DNA of 64,000 nucleotides from Luteimonas kalidii. Its GTDB lineage: Bacteria > Pseudomonadota > Gammaproteobacteria > Xanthomonadales > Xanthomonadaceae. The notes beneath the pieces are model-generated. The model saw nothing but the letters and a program-made list of their open reading frames with translations, was not told the DNA's origin and ran no database searches. Positions 60,698 through 64,000 of this stretch are shown here, piece after piece. Position numbers and translations under genes: made by a program. The DNA lies in contig NZ_JARXRO010000012.1 of the NCBI RefSeq assembly GCF_029887935.1, forward strand, positions 33,670-97,669, in the 5' to 3' direction. How positions within the stretch are numbered: the first letter of the stretch is position 1; every line of letters begins with the position of its first letter.

Positions 60698-61742
60698 GCG
60701 GGGTCGCTCCCTGCGCGCGCCGGCGCGGGCCACGCGCGGCGGATGCGGCCGGCGCCTCGCCGCCGCGTCCGGCCAGCGCCAGCCACCCCAGCACCAGTGC
60801 CCACAGCGCGCCGCCGACGGCGAACTTCACCGGCGCCGGGATCGATCCGGTCGAGGACCAGAACGCCTCGACGAACGCCGCGAACACCAGCATCGCCAGG
60901 ATCCCCAGGCACAGCTGCGCGCCCACCCGGCCGGCCTGCGCCAGCGCGTCGGCGCGGCGCAGGCGCCCGGGTGCCAGCAGCGCCAGGCCCAGGCGCAGCC
61001 CTGCCGCGCCGGCGATCACGATCGCCACCAGCTCGGGCGCCGAATGCCCGGCGACGAAGCGCCAGAACGGATCGCCGTGGCCCACCGCCTGCAGGTGCCC
61101 GGCGACCACGCCGAACACCACGCCGTTGAAGACCAGCACGAACGCGGTGCCCACGCCCGCCAGCAGGCCGGACGCGAACGTGCGGAAGCCGATGCTGACG
61201 TTGTTGAGGATGTAGTAGCCGAACATGGCCAGGTCGGTGCCACTCTCGCGGCCGAGCGCATGCGAGGGATCGGCCGGGTCGTACATCGATTCGAACCGGG
61301 CCAGTTCGTGCGGGGCGAACACGCTGTGCGCCAGCTGCGGCCACTGCTGCACGGCCGCGAACATCGCCAGCGTGGGCAGCACGAACAGCGCCGCCGACAG
61401 CCACAGGCAGCCGCGCTGGTCGCGCACCAGGCGCGGGAACCCGGCGGCCAGGAACCGCAGCGCGCGTCGCCACGGCGCCGGCGGCGCGCGGTAGAGCACG
61501 TCGTGGCCGCGCTGCACCAGCGCCTGCAGGTGTTCGACCAGCTGCGGGCTGTAGCCGCGCCGGCGCGCCAGCGCGAGCTGCTGGCACAGGCGCCGGTAGC
61601 GCGCGGGCATGTCCTCGTCGCGCAGCCCGGGGGCGTCCGGCGCCGGTCGCGCGCGCGCGCCACGGCCGCCGCGGCGCTCGAGCCAGCTCTCGAACCCGCG
61701 CCATTCCGGCCCGTGGCGTGCGGCGAACGCCTCCTGTCTCAT
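60687..61742 (-). CDS. Stage II sporulation protein M-like membrane protein
   Basis: 351 residues of the SpoIIM/DUF95 family. The cytoplasmic N-terminus has CQQLALARRRGYSPQLVEHL. A helix follows (LWLSAALFVLPTLAMFAAVQ), then LAMFGYYILNNVSIGFRTFA and GVGTAFVLVFNGVVFGVVAG, which are the conserved part. The organism does not sporulate by ancestry, so the name reflects homology only. In such operons it may be a permease-like or scaffold subunit. Its ATG overlaps the RDD gene stop. Confidence 0.88.
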   Translation of the reverse strand: MRQEAFAARHGPEWRGFESWLERRGGRGARARPAPDAPGLRDEDMPARYRRLCQQLALARRRGYSPQLVEHLQALVQRGHDVLYRAPPAPWRRALRFLAAGFPRLVRDQRGCLWLSAALFVLPTLAMFAAVQQWPQLAHSVFAPHELARFESMYDPADPSHALGRESGTDLAMFGYYILNNVSIGFRTFASGLLAGVGTAFVLVFNGVVFGVVAGHLQAVGHGDPFWRFVAGHSAPELVAIVIAGAAGLRLGLALLAPGRLRRADALAQAGRVGAQLCLGILAMLVFAAFVEAFWSSTGSIPAPVKFAVGGALWALVLGWLALAGRGGEAPAASAARGPRRRAQGATPHAP

Positions 61743-62479
61743 GGCGCCCGCCCCAGCAGCCAGCGGGCGATGCCGAACAGTCGCTGCATGCCCGCCTCGC
61801 CGGTGGCGCCGGTCAGCGGCGCGGCGATATCGGCCAGCTCCTCGCGCCGCTGCAGCGTCAGCGTCCAGGCGCGCTCGGCGAATGCCACCACCGCCGCCTG
61901 CTCGGCGGGCAGCAGCGCGACCGCCGGCGCCGCCCCCGATCCGCCCGGCAGGTCGGCGGCCGGGCGCGGGCGCACGACGTGCACCACCAGCGTGCGCGCC
62001 ACGATGTCGCCCAGGCGGCGGTTCCAGCGGTCGACCAGGCTCGACGCCAGCCCGAACCCGTAGCCGAACGGCAGCATGTCCACGGTCCGCATCAGGTTGC
62101 GCACGCACGCCGCCAGCCAGCCCACGGGCGCACCGTCGCCGGCCACCACCCGCAGCCCCAGCGCGCGCTTGCCCGGCGTCTGCCCGTCCCACAGCACTTC
62201 GAACAGCACCGGATAGGCCCACACCACCAGGAACAGGAAGCCCAGGTACAGGCCGCTGCCGGCCTCACCGAGCAGGGCCAGCGTCATCGACGCCACCAGC
62301 AGCAGGCCGAACCTGATCGCAAGGTCGATCAGCCAGGCGCAGGCGCGCGGCACCGGGCCGGCCGCGGCCAGTCGCAGCGCGACGCCTTCGGGAGTGTGGA
62401 TCTCGCGCAGGGTGTCGAGCACCGCGCCATCGCGTGCAGGCTGCTCCGCCGCATCCGTTGCGGTGGTCCCGTCTCCCAA
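61739..62479 (-). CDS. RDD family membrane protein
   Basis: 246 residues from a TTG at 62479, preceded by GGGGGAG; an internal GTG at 62422 would give 227 residues. No ATG gives a sensible N-terminus. The RDD domain shows PVPRACAWLIDLAIRFGLLL, GQTPGKRALGLRVV and LVDRWNRRLGDIVARTLVVH, with two or three helices. Function is unknown. It is the first gene of the six-gene SpoIIM-MoxR-DUF58 operon. The long frame extending upstream overlaps the gamma-carbonic anhydrase gene antiparallel-like in another phase and was rejected. Confidence 0.82.
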   Translation of the reverse strand: MGDGTTATDAAEQPARDGAVLDTLREIHTPEGVALRLAAAGPVPRACAWLIDLAIRFGLLLVASMTLALLGEAGSGLYLGFLFLVVWAYPVLFEVLWDGQTPGKRALGLRVVAGDGAPVGWLAACVRNLMRTVDMLPFGYGFGLASSLVDRWNRRLGDIVARTLVVHVVRPRPAADLPGGSGAAPAVALLPAEQAAVVAFAERAWTLTLQRREELADIAAPLTGATGEAGMQRLFGIARWLLGRAP

Positions 62480-62550
62480 GTCGCCGTCTCCCCCGTCGCC
62501 GTGCCGTCGCCGGCACGCGGCTACTGTACGCGAGCGCGCGCGGCCCCGGC

Positions 62551-63111
62551 TCAGCCGCCGGCGGCGTCGGCCAGGTAGTCGTCCTTGAGCCGCACGTAGT
62601 GCTGCGCGCTGTAGTACAGCGCCTCGATCTGCGCCTCGTCCAGGCGGCGCACGAAGCGCGCCGGATTGCCCAGCCACAGCTCGCCCTCGCCGACCACCTT
62701 GCCGGGCGAGACCAGCGCGCCGGCGCCGACGAAGCCGTGCTTCTTCACCACCGCGCCGTCCATCACCACCGCGCCCATGCCGATCAGGCAGGCGTCCTCG
62801 ATCCGGCAGGCATGGATGATCGCCTTGTGGCCGATGGTGACGTCCTCGCCGATCACGGTGGCGAAGCCGCCGTCCTTCAGGTGCGGGCCGTCGTGGCTGA
62901 CGTGGATCACCACCCCGTCCTGCACGTTGCTGCGCGCGCCGATGCGGATGTAGTTGACGTCGCCGCGGATCACGGTCATCGGCCAGATCGACACGTCGTC
63001 GCCCAGCACCACGTCGCCGATCACCTCGGCCGACGGGTCGACGTAGACGCGCTGGCCCAGTTCGGGCAGGCGGCCGCGATGGGGCCGCAGGCGGGTAGGC
63101 ATCGGAGTCAT
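62551..63111 (-). CDS. Gamma-carbonic anhydrase-like protein (YrdA/PaaY type)
   Basis: 186 residues with left-handed beta-helix hexapeptide repeats. Metal-ligand histidines are in VIHVSHDGPHL and TIGHKAIIHACRI, with the preceding NVQDGV. It ends in two short helices (LDEAQIEALYYSAQHYVRLK). Members bind zinc or iron; some are carbonic anhydrases, others lack activity. The ATG at 63111 is preferred because TACAAT ends seven bases before it, indicating a leaderless start; ATGs at 63120 and 63102 are also in frame. Confidence 0.92.
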   Translation of the reverse strand: MTPMPTRLRPHRGRLPELGQRVYVDPSAEVIGDVVLGDDVSIWPMTVIRGDVNYIRIGARSNVQDGVVIHVSHDGPHLKDGGFATVIGEDVTIGHKAIIHACRIEDACLIGMGAVVMDGAVVKKHGFVGAGALVSPGKVVGEGELWLGNPARFVRRLDEAQIEALYYSAQHYVRLKDDYLADAAGG

Positions 63112-63118
63112 GGCGCAC

Positions 63119-63124
63119 ATTGTA
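63119..63124 (-). promoter_or_regulatory. Putative -10 element of the gamma-carbonic anhydrase gene
   Basis: TACAAT on the minus strand, seven bases before the ATG at 63111. It supports that ATG over the one at 63120, which lies inside the element. Confidence 0.4.
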
Positions 63125-63149
63125 GGGCCTGCGCCCGCGCGGCCCCGTC

Positions 63150-63155
63150 TACACT
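63150..63155 (+). promoter_or_regulatory. Putative -10 element of the aldehyde dehydrogenase gene
   Basis: TACACT, seven bases before the ATG at 63163 and without a ribosome-binding site between, another leaderless-type arrangement. Confidence 0.35.
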
Positions 63156-63162
63156 GCGTTCC

Positions 63163-64000
63163 ATGCTGCCCGCTGCGGACACCCCGCCCGCCGACCTCGC
63201 GCCCACGCTCGCGCGGCTGCGCGGCGCCTGGCAGGCACAGGTGCCCGGCCTGGCCCAGCGCCGCGCCGACCTGCAGCGTCTGCGCGATGCCCTGAAGCGG
63301 CGCCTGCCGGAGATGGCCGACGCGATCGCCGCCGATTTCGGCCACCGCTCGCGACACGAGTCGCTGGTGGCGGACGGCATGACCGTGCTGACCGAACTCG
63401 ACCACCTGCGCCGCCATCTGCGCCGGTGGATGCGGCCGCGCCGCGTGCGTACCGGCTGGCGCTTCTGGCCGGCGCGTGCGGAACTGCGCCACGCGCCGCT
63501 GGGGGTGGTGGGCGTGATCGCGCCCTGGAACTACCCGGTCAACCTCGCGCTGATCCCGCTCGCCACCGCGATCGCGGCCGGCAACCACGTGTACCTAAAA
63601 CCCTCGGAACACACCCCGCGCAGCGCGCAGTTCCTGCGCGCGCTGCTGGCCGACGTGTTTCCCGCCGACCGGGTGTCGGTGGCGACCGGCGGTGCCGACA
63701 TCGCGTCGGCCTTCTCCGCGCTGCCGTTCGACCACCTCGTGTTCACTGGCTCGACCGCGGTCGGCCGCAAGGTGATGGCGGCGGCCGCGGCCAACCTCAC
63801 CCCGCTCACCCTGGAGCTCGGCGGCAAGTCGCCGGCGATCGTGTGCGCGGATGCGGCGGTGGAACGCGTGGCCGCGCGGCTGGCGACCGGCAAGTGGTTC
63901 AACGCCGGGCAGACCTGCATCGCGCCCGACTACGTGCTGGTGGTGGGCGATGACGCGCGTCGCGACGCGCTGGTGGCGGCGCTGCGGGCCGAGGTCGCGG
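63163..64000 (+). CDS. Aldehyde dehydrogenase, coniferyl-aldehyde type (runs off the right edge)
   Basis: 279 residues are visible. The NAD-binding region has GVVGVIAPWNYPVNLALIPL and FTGSTAVGRKVM. The catalytic Glu is in TLELGGKSPAIV and the catalytic Cys in FNAGQTCIAPDYVLV. The short N-terminus and NAGQTCIAPDYVL wording match the CalB/coniferyl aldehyde dehydrogenase branch of class 3-like enzymes. It oxidises an aldehyde to the acid with NAD(P). The C-terminal part is outside the window. It diverges from the gamma-carbonic anhydrase gene, 51 bases apart. Confidence 0.93.
   Translation, partial: MLPAADTPPADLAPTLARLRGAWQAQVPGLAQRRADLQRLRDALKRRLPEMADAIAADFGHRSRHESLVADGMTVLTELDHLRRHLRRWMRPRRVRTGWRFWPARAELRHAPLGVVGVIAPWNYPVNLALIPLATAIAAGNHVYLKPSEHTPRSAQFLRALLADVFPADRVSVATGGADIASAFSALPFDHLVFTGSTAVGRKVMAAAAANLTPLTLELGGKSPAIVCADAAVERVAARLATGKWFNAGQTCIAPDYVLVVGDDARRDALVAALRAEVA

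Noticed and set aside
61739..63118. A 459-codon RDD protein extending into the gamma-carbonic anhydrase region
   Set aside because: The upstream half overlaps the carbonic anhydrase gene in another frame and lacks RDD features. A TTG start with a good ribosome-binding site gives a normal-length protein.

Overview
The window is very GC-rich, densely coded bacterial chromosome with no rRNA, tRNA, CRISPR array, insertion sequence or phage gene that I can see. The gene content points to the Xanthomonadaceae/Lysobacteraceae (Xanthomonas, Lysobacter, Luteimonas and relatives). The evidence is a xanthomonadin-type aryl polyene pigment cluster with a XanB2-like chorismatase, two large Caulobacter/Xanthomonas-type TonB-dependent receptors, and polA next to a small DUF2782 lipoprotein. 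This placement is inferred from gene families, not from an alignment.

Region 1 (1-7.5 kb) is housekeeping: partial polA, a small lipoprotein, a Gfo/Idh oxidoreductase, a universal stress protein, a short-type 6-phosphogluconate dehydrogenase, a small conserved hypothetical protein and uvrD.

Region 2 (7.6-32.3 kb) is the most unusual part. Two parallel minus-strand modules each read TonB-dependent receptor, SapC-family protein, cupin/JmjC-like Fe(II) protein, flavin-dependent tryptophan-halogenase-like enzyme. Module 1 has a second halogenase and a DUF6445 protein in addition. Between and beside the modules lie a UPF0114 membrane protein, an FHS-type sugar transporter, a cation/proton antiporter, a LacI-family regulator and an exported GH3 beta-glucosidase. 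A palindrome TGACAACG(T/C)TGTCA lies in the promoters of the sugar transporter, of receptor 2 and of the glucosidase, so these probably form one LacI-controlled glucoside-uptake regulon that includes a halogenase module. A second palindrome (GTTAGCGCTAAC type) lies upstream of both receptors.

Region 3 (32.5-36.5 kb) holds a glutathione transferase-like protein, a REP-type inverted repeat, a dipeptidyl peptidase IV-like S9 peptidase and a DUF218 membrane protein.

Region 4 (36.5-51.8 kb) is the aryl polyene cluster. A plus-strand operon carries ketosynthase, chain-length factor, glycosyltransferase and a halogenase-like flavoprotein. A converging minus-strand operon runs ACP, membrane protein, acyltransferase, hotdog dehydratase, LpxL-like acyltransferase, LolA-like carrier, MMPL exporter and second dehydratase with stop/start overlaps at most junctions, followed by a ketoreductase. 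A divergent pair encodes a second halogenase-like flavoprotein and XanB2. Together these can make a 3-hydroxybenzoate starter, extend it into a polyene, halogenate it, esterify it and export it. No AMP-dependent aryl-activating ligase is present in the window.

Region 5 (51.9-64 kb) holds hemB, a GNAT acetyltransferase, aroE, two small membrane proteins, a cluster of REP-like repeats, a coupled DUF58/MoxR/DUF4350/DUF4129/SpoIIM/RDD operon, a gamma-carbonic anhydrase-like protein and the 5' part of an aldehyde dehydrogenase gene. aroE (shikimate pathway) lies near XanB2, which consumes chorismate.
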